From assembly GCA_017656255.1 (NCBI GenBank), contig JACDOE010000004.1, positions 124,001 through 188,000 of the forward strand: a stretch of 64,000 bases of DNA, read 5' to 3'. The stretch is from Bacillaceae bacterium. Its GTDB lineage: Bacteria > Bacillota > Bacilli > JACDOE01. This document shows, in pieces, positions 1-8,549 of this stretch. Every line of letters begins with the position of its first letter. The stretch's first letter is position 1. The notes beneath the pieces are model-generated. The model was given only the letters and a program-made list of their open reading frames with translations, made no database searches and was not told the origin of the DNA. The position numbers and the translations under genes were made by a program.

Positions 1-447
1 CAGCGAGGCGAATCCAAATCCCATGATGGCCAGTCCGGTAGCCAGCCCTCTTCGATCCGGAAACCATTTGACCAGTGTGGAAACCGGCGCAATATAGCCC
101 ACCCCGAGTCCGATTCCACCCAGTACGCCATAGAACAGGTATAACAAGATGAGTGATTCGGATTGAACAGCCAATCCAGAACCTGCAATCCCCACACCGA
201 AAAAGACGGCGGCCAGGGTTCCCGATTTCCTGGGACCATGTTTTTCGACAAAATGACCCAGAAAGGCTGCGGCCAGACCCAGAAACAGTATGGCCAGGCT
301 AAACGTAAACGTCACCTGTTGCAATTCCCAATTCATCTGGTTCATTAAAGGTTTGGTAAACACACTCCAGGCATAAACGGATCCGATGGAAATGTGGATC
401 CCCACTGCAGAAAGCGCAATAAGCCAGCGGTTTTTGATGTTTTCCAT
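1..447 (-). CDS. MFS transporter, OFA (oxalate/formate antiporter-like) family, partial
   Basis: This is the N-terminal 149 residues of a major facilitator transporter; the C-terminus lies beyond the left edge. The start is an ATG behind a GGAGGA ribosome binding site. Hydrophobic helices begin directly ([16 protein letters not shown]), and the loop after helix 2 has the family-typical pattern EKHGPRKSG, followed by a G-rich helix 4 ([20 protein letters not shown]) characteristic of the OFA branch. These proteins move small carboxylates across the cytoplasmic membrane, but the substrate cannot be told from this part. A structured leader ending in an intrinsic terminator precedes it, so expression is probably set by attenuation. 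Family assignment is good; oxalate, formate or lactate as substrate is open. Confidence 0.85.
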   Translation of the reverse strand, partial: MENIKNRWLIALSAVGIHISIGSVYAWSVFTKPLMNQMNWELQQVTFTFSLAILFLGLAAAFLGHFVEKHGPRKSGTLAAVFFGVGIAGSGLAVQSESLILLYLFYGVLGGIGLGVGYIAPVSTLVKWFPDRRGLATGLAIMGFGFASL

Positions 448-480
448 GATACGTCCTCCTTCTACAAAATTTTTTGTGAC

Positions 481-550
481 AAAACAAAAACCGCCAACAT
501 TCAACTTTCTCAAAGGACAAAAAAATCCTCTTAAAGTTGAAAATTGGCGG
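481..550 (-). terminator. Intrinsic terminator inside the leader of the MFS gene
   Basis: On the minus strand the arms CCGCCAA...CAACTTT and AAAGTTG...TTGGCGG pair around a 24-nt loop and are followed by TTTTTGTTTT. It stands between the likely promoter and the MFS start codon, about 35 nt before the ATG, so it would stop transcription before the gene unless an upstream structure prevents it. Confidence 0.75.
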
Positions 551-648
551 TTAGCCTTTGGCAGGGTCGCTGCCAAGTACCAACCCGACCTTTTTTTGGG
601 GCAGGACATGTTTAACCGGTGACAGGTAGCCGCTGTCCCGTGTCAAAC
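549..648 (-). promoter_or_regulatory. Structured 5' leader, candidate riboswitch or attenuator of unknown class
   Basis: Reading on the minus strand there are two hairpins upstream of the terminator. The first pairs GUUUGAC with GUUAAAC and has an inner GACAG/CUGUC stem. The second has an outer GGUUGG/CUAACC stem, a small internal loop and an inner UUGGCAG/CUGCCAA stem with loop CGACC. The 3' strand of the second outer stem shares two bases with the first arm of the terminator, so the two folds compete slightly. I compared it from memory with the common riboswitch classes and recognise none. Confidence 0.5.
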
Positions 649-749
649 ATTAATTGTGTCATTTTTGTGAAAATTTAATATATATCGTAACATGAAACTC
701 CTACTTTTTCAATAGGATTAATATTATTCATAAGATAGATTCTGATCTA

Positions 750-812
750 TTAACTGTCCTGTACAAATCCCAGTTCATTTCCGTCCGGATCCCGTATTGT
801 AAATTTTCGGCT
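750..812 (-). pseudogene. Remnant of a glyoxalase/VOC-family gene (C-terminal end only)
   Basis: The 20 codons before a TAA stop translate to SRKFTIRDPDGNELGFVQDS. The pattern F-x-IRDPDGNxLGFVQ is the conserved last strand of glyoxalase/bleomycin-resistance (VOC) proteins. No start or upstream body is present; a terminator belonging to the next gene lies immediately upstream. It is the tail of a gene lost by deletion. Confidence 0.6.
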
Positions 813-819
813 TCCCTAT

Positions 820-850
820 AAAAAAGGCACCTGAACCGGAATCAGGTGCC
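820..850 (-). terminator. Intrinsic terminator of the DsrE-like gene
   Basis: GGCACCTGA and TCAGGTGCC form a 9-bp perfect stem with a 7-nt loop, followed on the minus strand by TTTTTTATAG. It lies 16 nt after the stop codon of the DsrE-like gene. Confidence 0.85.
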
Positions 851-865
851 CAATTGATCTCCGTA

Positions 866-1198
866 CTAGAATACCATCGGCGTATAACCTTCTCCGATAT
901 AATCCGATACCATTTTTCCCACATATTCCACTTCAATCCCCAGTGACGCCAGATTTTCCGAAATACCCTGATTGTCGGAGATAAACTTGCAGGCAACGGG
1001 TGTCTGATATTCCTTGATTTTCGCCGCCTGCTCCTGAAAATCCGGATCTTCCGCCAGTAACTTTTCACTCGGCCCAAAAAACATGATCTTCACATCATCC
1101 AGCCATCCGTTTTTCATCGCATTGACGCCATACAAAATGCCGGTCAACGCTTTTTCTTTTTCCGCCGTTGAAATGATGATCAAAACCTTTTTACTCAA
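866..1198 (-). CDS. DsrE/DsrF-like family protein
   Basis: A 110-residue cytosolic protein. It opens with a beta strand and loop typical of DsrE folds (KKVLIIISTAEKEKALTG), followed by VKIMFFGPSEKLL and a single cysteine (C70) in TPVACKF, where sulfur-carrying DsrE proteins often have their active cysteine. The family includes sulfur-relay subunits, but many single-gene members have no known role, so sulfur transfer is only an inference. The start codon is TTG, chosen because GGGGAGGGG lies five bases upstream and no ATG fits. It is a monocistronic gene with its own terminator. Confidence 0.7.
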   Translation of the reverse strand: MSKKVLIIISTAEKEKALTGILYGVNAMKNGWLDDVKIMFFGPSEKLLAEDPDFQEQAAKIKEYQTPVACKFISDNQGISENLASLGIEVEYVGKMVSDYIGEGYTPMVF

Positions 1199-1272
1199 GA
1201 TGACCCCTCCCCTTTATTTTAGCCAGATCAATCCAGTCATGATCTTATTCGGGATGACCGGACTTTATTCCT

Positions 1273-2388
1273 TTATTCCCATTTAAATGTATAACTGGCC
1301 ACCAGGAATGAAACGATCATCCATCCGAATAAAACAAGGGCCTGGGGCCAGAGTGCCACCAGATCCGCTCCGACATTCATCACCTGACGGAGAGCCGTTG
1401 ACAGGTGGGAGATGGGTAATGTTTTCACCATAGCCTGCAGAAACGACGGCATACTGGAAATCGGAAAAAACACCCCTCCCAGAAATAACATGGGAAACGA
1501 AATCATGCCCGCAATCGGGCCTGCACTTTCCGGCGTTCGCGCCAGTCCCGCTATGATGAATCCCATCGCAATAAATGTCAGTGTTCCCAAAATGACAAAT
1601 AACAATAATAACAACCATGAACCCCTGACCTGGGTATCAAAAAACAGAAAACCGATCAGCAGCACAATAACAGCCTGGAATCCGTTAAGTAACAGTCTGG
1701 CGGTAATCTGGGCGCTGATAAACGTAGACGCCCGAAGCGGCGTACTCTGCATCCGGCGGAGAATACCGCGTTCACGCCATGCCGCTATCTGTCCGGCCAC
1801 GCCGTTTAGATTATTGGACATAATCATCATGGCCACAATACCGGGAACCAGAAAATCAATGTACTGAAGACCCAATGATTCCACCGGTTTTTGCTCCATG
1901 ACCAGTGCCGGCTGATAATCGGTCAAATTTTTGCTGATGCCGTCGATAACCTGTCTAACCGCCACCAGTCCCAGCTGGGATGTGACCATGTTGGTTTCAT
2001 CATAATAAACCGTGAGCGAGGCCGGATCCGGCACTGGACCGGTTTCACCCTGCTTTTGCCAGGCCATTACCGTTTCGTCATAGTTATCCGGGATCACCAG
2101 CACAAATTGATGCTCCCCTTTTTCCAATAAATCCAGCGCCTCTTCAAGGTCAGCTGATTGCCCGACCTCTGCAATCCCCTGTTGCTCAAGGGAAGCGATT
2201 AACTGCCCGGAGGCTTGACTCTCATCTTGATCCACGATCAGACCACTTAACGACACCCCGCTGTCCCCCACAAATGAGCCCAGCATGACCATTAACAAAA
2301 CCGGAAACAGCAGTGAAAAAAAGATGACCTGCCGGTTTCTCATAAAAATGCGAAGCTGGGCCATTGTCAGTTGTATGTAGGCTTTCAT
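1273..2388 (-). CDS. ABC-2 type exporter permease
   Basis: A 371-residue membrane protein with one helix near the N-terminus (about residues 20-40), a long extracytoplasmic domain (about 45-190), then five helices to the C-terminus. This is the topology of the ABC2_membrane_3 group used by multidrug and polymer exporters. The stretch LGGVFFPISSMPSFLQ between the last helices is typical of the family. Its ATG overlaps the stop of the ATPase gene by four bases (ATGA), so the two are translationally coupled and form one exporter. The substrate is unknown. Confidence 0.85.
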   Translation of the reverse strand: MKAYIQLTMAQLRIFMRNRQVIFFSLLFPVLLMVMLGSFVGDSGVSLSGLIVDQDESQASGQLIASLEQQGIAEVGQSADLEEALDLLEKGEHQFVLVIPDNYDETVMAWQKQGETGPVPDPASLTVYYDETNMVTSQLGLVAVRQVIDGISKNLTDYQPALVMEQKPVESLGLQYIDFLVPGIVAMMIMSNNLNGVAGQIAAWRERGILRRMQSTPLRASTFISAQITARLLLNGFQAVIVLLIGFLFFDTQVRGSWLLLLLFVILGTLTFIAMGFIIAGLARTPESAGPIAGMISFPMLFLGGVFFPISSMPSFLQAMVKTLPISHLSTALRQVMNVGADLVALWPQALVLFGWMIVSFLVASYTFKWE

Positions 2389-3371
2389 TCCTCTCCCAAA
2401 CTCCTTCCTGTTCTGGCAATAAACACATCTTCCAGTGTCGCGGTCCGGGTCTGAAGATCCTGAAACGTGATCTGCTCTGTTTCAGCCAGCTCGACAAAGC
2501 GAACCAGAGCTTCCTGCAGGTGATCCGTGTATAAGGTGATGCGATCCCCCTGCACACTAACGTGTTTGACACCTTCCAGGCGGTTAAGCTGTTCAGTGAA
2601 TCGCTGCCGTCTGGCATCATCCACCTGCTCATGATGTTCAATGCGAAACTGTACGGCACTCTCTGACTGAAGGTTTCGAATTAAGTTCTCCGGTGTATCC
2701 AGCGCCACCACGCTTCCCTGATCCATCAGGCAGATCCGGTCACACAGAATGTTGGCCTCATCCATGTAATGCGTGGAGAGGACAATGGTTTTTCCCTTTT
2801 CTTTCATCTTCAGAATGATATCCCACAACATCCGCCGCTCCTGCGGATCCAATCCCGTGGTGGGCTCGTCCAGAAAAACGATCTTCGGATCATTCACCAG
2901 AGCCAGGGCGATGGCCAGGCGCTGTTTTTGTCCGCCGGACAGGCCTTTCACCCTGGCATGGATTTTTTCTTTCAACAGTATGTCTTCCAGAAGCGGTGCC
3001 ACCGGAACTGATTTTTTGTAAAAACTGGCGTACATGTTGACGATTTCTTCCACCGTTAACAATTCAAACAGGGACGTGGACTGCAATTGGACCCCGATCA
3101 CTTCTTTTACTTTATCCTGTGCTTTTCGGGTGTCATAACCGGCGACGATCGCTGTGCCGCCATCAGGGCGGCGCAATCCCTCAATCATCTCCATCGTTGT
3201 GGTTTTTCCGGCACCATTGGGGCCCAGCAGGCCGAAAATCTCCCCGCGCCGGACTTGAAAATCAATCCCCTTGACAACCGCTGTTTGATTATATTTTTTG
3301 ACCAGTCCTTTTACGTCGATCATGATCGCCTCGTGAGACTGAGTGGGTGTAGAATCAGGCATCGGTTTCAT
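2385..3371 (-). CDS. ABC transporter ATP-binding protein
   Basis: A 328-residue ATPase. Walker A is GPNGAGKT (about 50-57), the signature LSGGQKQ (about 144-150), Walker B IVFLDEP (about 164-170), followed by STHYMDEA with the switch histidine. The C-terminal 80 residues are an accessory domain as in DrrA/NatA-type exporters. The start chosen is the ATG (MKPMPDST) preceded by GGGGAGGAAGG; a longer open frame lacks a binding site. It energises the downstream permease. It follows nagB by 61 nt on the same strand and may be read from the nag promoter, which would be an odd partnership. Confidence 0.88.
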   Translation of the reverse strand: MKPMPDSTPTQSHEAIMIDVKGLVKKYNQTAVVKGIDFQVRRGEIFGLLGPNGAGKTTTMEMIEGLRRPDGGTAIVAGYDTRKAQDKVKEVIGVQLQSTSLFELLTVEEIVNMYASFYKKSVPVAPLLEDILLKEKIHARVKGLSGGQKQRLAIALALVNDPKIVFLDEPTTGLDPQERRMLWDIILKMKEKGKTIVLSTHYMDEANILCDRICLMDQGSVVALDTPENLIRNLQSESAVQFRIEHHEQVDDARRQRFTEQLNRLEGVKHVSVQGDRITLYTDHLQEALVRFVELAETEQITFQDLQTRTATLEDVFIARTGRSLGEE

Positions 3372-3432
3372 CCTTCCTCCCCTTTTTATCGATGCATGTC
3401 GGATTTCTCGATGTTTGCCAGCTCTAATCCTG

Positions 3433-4176
3433 TCACTTCTGGTAAAAAGAAGACATCGAAGCGGCATCCCGGTCCATGATTACCGTCACATCAGGATGAT
3501 GTTTCAATACCGTTACCGGCCATGCCTCCGTCGGTTCTATCGGATTGAGCAGCTGAGCCATCGGTTTTGCTTTTCTTATGCCACTTGCAAGCAACATGAT
3601 AGAACGGGCGTTCATGATGGTCGAGATCCCCATGGTAATGGCACGCTCCGGGACACGATCGACGGAACCGAAATCCTTTGCGTTGGCCTGTCGGGTGGAT
3701 GCGGTCAGCCGGACCACATGGGTTCGGGAATTAAATGGGGTTCCGGGTTCATTAAACCCGATATGACCGTTTTCGCCAACGCCGAGTATCTGTATATCAA
3801 TCCCGCCACTTTTCCGGATCAGGGATTCGTATCGCCGACACTCCTTCTGTAAATCGGCCGCCATGCCGTCCGGTAAATGTATACGATGACGGGGCACGGG
3901 AAGTTTCGAGAATAAGTGTTTGTTCATATAGGCATGAAAACTGTTCGGATTCTCCGTAGGGATCCCCACGTATTCATCAAGATTGAAAGTCATCACACCT
4001 GATAAAGGAAGCGGATCTTTCCGGTGATGGATCAGGATATCTCTGTACATGCCCAGGGGGGTCGATCCGGTGGCAAGCCCCAGGTTCACGGCCTTCCTGT
4101 CCCGAATCTCCTGAATTACACGGTCCGCCGCCTGTCTGCTCAATTCGTCATAGCTGCGGGTCATCACGACCTTCAT
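3433..4176 (-). CDS. nagB: Glucosamine-6-phosphate deaminase
   Basis: Converts glucosamine-6-phosphate to fructose-6-phosphate and ammonia, the last step of amino-sugar catabolism. The 247-residue protein has the N-terminal GLATGSTPLGMY phosphate-binding loop, the FNLDEYVGI motif with the proton-relay Asp, and the GVGENGHIGFNEPG active-site segment with the catalytic His. The start is ATG (MKVVMTRSY) six bases after AGAGGTG. The nagA stop codon lies 15 nt upstream, so nagA-nagB is an operon with the usual division of labour. Confidence 0.95.
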   Translation of the reverse strand: MKVVMTRSYDELSRQAADRVIQEIRDRKAVNLGLATGSTPLGMYRDILIHHRKDPLPLSGVMTFNLDEYVGIPTENPNSFHAYMNKHLFSKLPVPRHRIHLPDGMAADLQKECRRYESLIRKSGGIDIQILGVGENGHIGFNEPGTPFNSRTHVVRLTASTRQANAKDFGSVDRVPERAITMGISTIMNARSIMLLASGIRKAKPMAQLLNPIEPTEAWPVTVLKHHPDVTVIMDRDAASMSSFYQK

Positions 4177-4191
4177 CGCTGTCACCTCTTG

Positions 4192-5394
4192 TTAAGCCTG
4201 ATAAGCAAGCAACCCCCTGCAATAGGTTCGCTGGACCTGAAAATCCCGGTTCATAATGACCAGATCCGCATCTTTCCCTTTTTCAATCCTTCCTTTCCGA
4301 TCAAGAACCCCCAGTTCCAGAGCGGCATTATAGGAAGACATCCGCACCAGGTCGGTTAGTTGACACCCCTCCAGTGTTGCAGCATTTTTAACAGCTTCAT
4401 TCATCTTTAACACACTGCCGGCCAGCGTTCCGTCCGGCAACCGGGCTTCGCCGTCCCGCACATGGACGGATTGTCCGGCCAGTTCATACATCCCGTTATT
4501 CAAACACTTCGCCCGGATGGCGTCTGTAATCAATTCAAGCCCGCCGCTGCCTTTCAGGTTAAATGCCAGTTGAATCATGTCCTTTGCAACGTGAATCCCA
4601 TCAAAAATAATTTCTGCGGTGATCGCAGGATTTAGTAGAACCGCGCCAGTCAGGCCCGGTTCACGGTGATGCATGGGACCCATGGCATTGTAAAGGTGGG
4701 TGATATGGGTAAGTCCCTTATTCCAGGCCTGTTCCAGTTCTGCTAACGTGGCGTCGGAATGCCCGGCCGATACGATGACACCCTGTGCATGCAGATATCG
4801 AATCAGTTCCAGTGCATTTGGAATCTCCGGTGCCAGGGTCACCAGCCGGATGGTACCACCCGCCACCTGTTGCCATTGTTCAAACAGCGTCATGTCCGGT
4901 TCTGTAATATGATGAATCGGCTGGGCACCGGGATATTGTCGACTGATAAACGGGCCTTCCAGGTGAATTCCCAGAATTTCCGCTTCTGCCTCATCAGACT
5001 GCTGTTGCCGTCTCATATATTCCCCGACTATCCGAACCGCGCGTTCAATCCGGTCCGGATGCTGGGTGATGGTTGTAGCCAGAAAGGAAGTGGTCCCTTC
5101 ACGGGGAAGTGTTCGTGCCATCACGGAAAGAGCTTCTTCTTTGGCGTCCATCACATCTGCACCGGCTGCCCCGTGAATATGGACATCAATAAAACCGGGG
5201 AAAATGAGGTGGTCTTCTTTCACCTCAATGACCGGGATGTGCTGCGGTATGTCCGCTCCGTCACCTTTTTTAACATCGGTAATCATCCCGTTTTCTACAA
5301 AAACAGCCGCACGTCGGAGAACTCGATCGTAATTGACGACTGTACCTCCAGTCAGCACGAAGGATCGGGGATGGTTCAACGCCATGTCCAACAC
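4192..5394 (-). CDS. nagA: N-acetylglucosamine-6-phosphate deacetylase
   Basis: Removes the acetyl group from GlcNAc-6-phosphate to feed NagB. It is an amidohydrolase-fold metalloenzyme of about 400 residues. The metal-site motifs DVHIHGAAG, HLEGPF, AGHSDA and the catalytic Asp in LITDAI are all present in order, and the C-terminal KGKDADLVIM strand is typical. The start is uncertain: a GTG gives 400 residues and an ATG three codons later gives 397, both behind a weak AGGTG. It was probably acquired together with nagB as a cell-wall or chitin recycling unit. Confidence 0.95.
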   Translation of the reverse strand: MLDMALNHPRSFVLTGGTVVNYDRVLRRAAVFVENGMITDVKKGDGADIPQHIPVIEVKEDHLIFPGFIDVHIHGAAGADVMDAKEEALSVMARTLPREGTTSFLATTITQHPDRIERAVRIVGEYMRRQQQSDEAEAEILGIHLEGPFISRQYPGAQPIHHITEPDMTLFEQWQQVAGGTIRLVTLAPEIPNALELIRYLHAQGVIVSAGHSDATLAELEQAWNKGLTHITHLYNAMGPMHHREPGLTGAVLLNPAITAEIIFDGIHVAKDMIQLAFNLKGSGGLELITDAIRAKCLNNGMYELAGQSVHVRDGEARLPDGTLAGSVLKMNEAVKNAATLEGCQLTDLVRMSSYNAALELGVLDRKGRIEKGKDADLVIMNRDFQVQRTYCRGLLAYQA

Positions 5395-5482
5395 CTGTCT
5401 TTTCCGTATAGATGTTCAGGTTGCCTGCTTTTCCTGTTATTGTAACCCTTTTTTCTTTCATATACATCGGATACCCGTCCGG

Positions 5483-6901
5483 TTAGAAAGTGGAAATACC
5501 GCTCCATTCCTGAAAACGGTAGAGCCAGTATTTCCAGAAGGAGTCGTCCCGATAAGCCTCCAAATCCAGGGTATATTGCCCGTCCTGATTGCTGATAATC
5601 CTGTCAAAATATTGTGTCACCTCTTCGGCAATCGGGCTGTCAGGGGATGTGACGATTTGCAAATCGGTTTCCAGGTTATAGTCCCCGATATTGCGTCGGG
5701 TCAGGTTGGCGGACCCTCCGAAAATAACCACCTGCTTCGGTTGACGAATCAGGGCCATTTTGGTGTGAAACTGCTCGCCCCGGGTATCGTACCATCGGAT
5801 CTCGATTTCCCCTCCGGACTTGCTGTATAATTCATCCGCGACACTGCGGTTGGGAATTCCGTTTTTCTGCCTGCCGAAGGCATCCTTGTTGGGGTCCAAC
5901 ACCAGTTGTATCCGGACACCGCGTTCCGCTGCCTCCAACAGTTGATTAATAACCTGTCGGTCAGACAGATAAAACATGCCAATCCGAACTTCATCCCCGG
6001 CAGACGTTTGCTCGAGTGACTCCACCAGATAATCGCGAATTTTAGCTTCTGTCAGCAGCCGTACTTTCGTTCCCGTGTCCACTGCCTGATCCGTTACGTC
6101 AAATGCCGGCAGGGAGAGAGGCTCACCTGTAGAAAAACGGACCACGGCCTGTTCTGAAGCAAGCAGGTCACGAATCAGATCCCCTTTTACTGAAAAAGCG
6201 ATATTGGAATGATATCCGCTGGCATCATGCGGATTGGCCGATGTGACCAGTCCCTCTTTTTCCGTAATCACCACTTTCCGGTGATTGGCTTTAAAATTAA
6301 GAAGTTTCAGGTATCCTCTGAGTGTCACCTCGGGTGAATCGGGACTGAATGGATTGGGTAACCACCCGTTACCGGACGTGCCGAACCACTTGAGTGCCGT
6401 GCGCCATAATCCGGAATAAAAAGGATTGGAATCTCTTAACCGATTCAAATCCGTCAGGACCACATTGATGCCGTTCTGCTTTAACGCTTCCAGATACGGA
6501 GAGGGATAAACCCCGTAAAAGGTGTTCACTTCATCGGTGATAAACGTGATGTGCATGTCGGGATTCTGTTGCTTTTTCGACACCAGTGCCTCGGTCAGAC
6601 GCCGGGATAACGGGGGGAAGGAATACTGGTCATGATCATAATCATCGTTAAATAAGAACATGTCAATGACAATAAATTGATCCGCTTCCCGGATCATGTC
6701 TTCAATATGTTCAAAGATCTCCTGTTCGTAAATTCTTTGATCGCCCCGGGTGTAGGTGAGATCATAAAGAAATTGCACGTCAGCCTCGTGAAATTCCCCT
6801 GCTGTTGAGATGCCTTCAGGCAGGGGCTTGTTTGCCCCATACACGGATACGGCAAGGATGACGATCAAAAAAAGAATTACGATTATTTTTCTTTTTTTCA
6901 T
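5483..6901 (-). CDS. Phospholipase D-like domain protein, membrane-anchored
   Basis: A 472-residue protein with a lysine-rich start and one hydrophobic helix (about residues 6-22), so the body is probably outside the membrane. Two HxK motifs mark the PLD halves: NHRKVVITEKEG...SAN and FHTKMALI...GGSANLTRRN. In both, the Asp of the canonical HxKxxxxD is replaced (Glu in the first, Arg in the second), while the downstream GSxN remains in the second. Cardiolipin synthases and phospholipases share this fold; the altered Asp positions make a plain cardiolipin synthase call unsafe. It is a single gene facing the same way as its neighbours. Confidence 0.75.
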   Translation of the reverse strand: MKKRKIIVILFLIVILAVSVYGANKPLPEGISTAGEFHEADVQFLYDLTYTRGDQRIYEQEIFEHIEDMIREADQFIVIDMFLFNDDYDHDQYSFPPLSRRLTEALVSKKQQNPDMHITFITDEVNTFYGVYPSPYLEALKQNGINVVLTDLNRLRDSNPFYSGLWRTALKWFGTSGNGWLPNPFSPDSPEVTLRGYLKLLNFKANHRKVVITEKEGLVTSANPHDASGYHSNIAFSVKGDLIRDLLASEQAVVRFSTGEPLSLPAFDVTDQAVDTGTKVRLLTEAKIRDYLVESLEQTSAGDEVRIGMFYLSDRQVINQLLEAAERGVRIQLVLDPNKDAFGRQKNGIPNRSVADELYSKSGGEIEIRWYDTRGEQFHTKMALIRQPKQVVIFGGSANLTRRNIGDYNLETDLQIVTSPDSPIAEEVTQYFDRIISNQDGQYTLDLEAYRDDSFWKYWLYRFQEWSGISTF

Positions 6902-6980
6902 ACAAAAACTCCCATCTCTGGTTCATATGTTCTTTAGGTTAACTATCAATTCAACAAAGGATTCTAAAATCCTTTACATA

Positions 6981-7011
6981 AAAAATCACCGGGCCGTGAC
7001 GGCAACCGGTG
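6981..7011 (-). terminator. Intrinsic terminator of the aldo/keto reductase gene
   Basis: CACCGG and CCGGTG arms close a stem around a GC-rich loop and are followed on the minus strand by ATTTTTTATG, about 18 nt after the stop codon of the reductase gene. Confidence 0.7.
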
Positions 7012-7028
7012 TTATTTTAATAATGTAA

Positions 7029-7859
7029 TTAATAGTTAAAATGATCCGGATGCGGACCGACCCGTTCATCTTGATTTAACTGATCGATCTGCGCCATTTC
7101 CGCTTCACTCAGCTCAAAATCAAAAATATCGGCATTTTCCCGGATACGCTGTTCATGCACGGATTTGGGAATCGTGACGACGCCGTGTTGCAGATCCCAC
7201 CGCAGAACGACCTGTGCCGGTGTTTTCCCGTATTTGCGGCTGATTTCCAGGATGGTCGGGTGATCCAGTACTTTCCCCCGCATGAGAGGACTCCAGGCCT
7301 CCATCCGAATCTCGTGTTCCTGACAGAAAGCAAGCAGTTCTTTCTGTGTCAGACGGGGGTGAAATTCGACCTGATTCACCATCGGTTTGATTTCACAGTC
7401 TGCCAGCAAATCTCTGAGGTGATGGACCAGGAAATTGCTGACGCCGATGGCGCGAACGGCCCCGTCCCGATACAGTTTTTCCAGTGCCCGCCAGGTATCT
7501 TTGAATTTTCCGGGTACCGGCCAGTGTATCAGATACAAATCAATGTATTCCAGCCCCAGTTTGTGGCGGCTCTCCTCAAAAGCAGCCAGTGTGGCGTCAT
7601 ATCCCTGATCGGTATTCCAGACCTTGGTCGTGATAAAAATCTCTTCCCGGGGGATTCCGAATGTCTTCACCGCTTTTCCGACTCCCTGTTCATTCTGGTA
7701 ATACGCTGCGGTGTCAATACTGCGATAACCCGTTTTTAACGCGGCAGTTACCGCGTTTTCCACTTCTGTTCCTTCTTCCACTTTGTAAACGCCCAGACCC
7801 AGCCAGGGCATCTCCACGCCGTTATGTAGGGTAACCCGGTCTTCAATGCTTTTGACCAT
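7029..7859 (-). CDS. Aldo/keto reductase (YvgN/glyoxal reductase type)
   Basis: An NADPH-dependent cytosolic reductase of 276 residues that detoxifies aldehydes. The catalytic tetrad is visible: Asp and Tyr in RSIDTAAYYQNE, Lys in ITTKVWN, His in YLIHWPVPG. The segments GLGVYKVEEG and AIGVSNF and the C-terminal IPKSVHEQRIREN cofactor loop are typical of the glyoxal/methylglyoxal reductase branch in Bacillus. The ATG of MVKSIEDR is preferred, with AGGAGG eleven bases before it; a TTG three codons earlier sits too close to that site. It is probably monocistronic. Confidence 0.92.
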   Translation of the reverse strand: MVKSIEDRVTLHNGVEMPWLGLGVYKVEEGTEVENAVTAALKTGYRSIDTAAYYQNEQGVGKAVKTFGIPREEIFITTKVWNTDQGYDATLAAFEESRHKLGLEYIDLYLIHWPVPGKFKDTWRALEKLYRDGAVRAIGVSNFLVHHLRDLLADCEIKPMVNQVEFHPRLTQKELLAFCQEHEIRMEAWSPLMRGKVLDHPTILEISRKYGKTPAQVVLRWDLQHGVVTIPKSVHEQRIRENADIFDFELSEAEMAQIDQLNQDERVGPHPDHFNY

Positions 7860-7954
7860 CAGCAGCAAGCCCTCCTTTTTTATCAGTCATTCTCGTTGAC
7901 CTCACAATTTATTATATCGAGTCCGTGTCGACTGTAACAACCGTTCACACACCT

Positions 7955-7983
7955 GAAAAGACCGACACACAGGTGCCGGTCTT
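7955..7983 (-). terminator. Intrinsic terminator of the OsmC gene
   Basis: AAGACCG and CGGTCTT arms with a 12-nt loop, followed on the minus strand by TTTTCAGG. It lies 14 nt after the OsmC stop codon. Confidence 0.75.
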
Positions 7984-7997
7984 CGGAGTCCATTCTT

Positions 7998-8492
7998 TTA
8001 TTGTTCAATCACCAGTTTGACTTCCTCTTTGAGGCTGGCCAGTACCGGGGATTTCGCCAGTGCAGCCTCCGCGATCTCTCTGACCTGATCTTCGGAAGCC
8101 GAAGATTCCACCTTCAGTTTAATCACCGGATTGATAACGCCGCCGTAGCCCTCTTCAATCCCCAGAAAAACAGCTGCATTCAGGTCCGCTTCAATGTCCG
8201 CCTCCACATGTTTAAGTGTCACACCCTGTTGACTGGCCATCACTTCAAACGTGATCGCAAAGCAGCTGGCAGCCGCTCCAATCAAATATTCCACTGGATT
8301 CGGGGCGGTATCCGTTCCACCCAGTGTATCCGGTTCATCCACCTGAATCGTGGGGAATTCCCGGATATTGAGTTCGTTATGAACCCCGTCTTTCCAGGTT
8401 ACACGGGCGTTCCATTTTCTCATTTTGAGGGTGCGATCAGCCGTGATGGCTTCCGTTGTCTTATTTAATACGTCCAGTTTAATGTTGTTCAT
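7998..8492 (-). CDS. OsmC family protein (single-cysteine type)
   Basis: A 164-residue OsmC/Ohr-fold protein. The core helix has the peroxidatic cysteine in GAAASCFAITFEV. The second cysteine of true Ohr/OsmC peroxidases is missing: the corresponding segment reads AKSPVLASL, with Ser in place of Cys, and this is the only cysteine in the protein. It may therefore use an external thiol (bacillithiol is made by this organism) or do something other than peroxide reduction. The start is ATG (MNNIKLDV) behind AAGGAGGAG. A palindromic operator matching one beside the adjacent Crp/Fnr gene lies 58 nt upstream, so it is a probable regulon member. Confidence 0.85.
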   Translation of the reverse strand: MNNIKLDVLNKTTEAITADRTLKMRKWNARVTWKDGVHNELNIREFPTIQVDEPDTLGGTDTAPNPVEYLIGAAASCFAITFEVMASQQGVTLKHVEADIEADLNAAVFLGIEEGYGGVINPVIKLKVESSASEDQVREIAEAALAKSPVLASLKEEVKLVIEQ

Positions 8493-8549
8493 GGTTCTCT
8501 CCTCCTTGTCCTGAAGTTGCGCTTCTATCTTATCGCACCCTGACATGTC

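Noticed and set aside
481-648. Leader of the MFS gene as a T-box, SAM, TPP, cobalamin, FMN or c-di-GMP riboswitch
   Set aside because: None of the conserved sequence blocks of these classes (for example GGUGGUACCGCG, CUGAGA, GCCACUG) is present.
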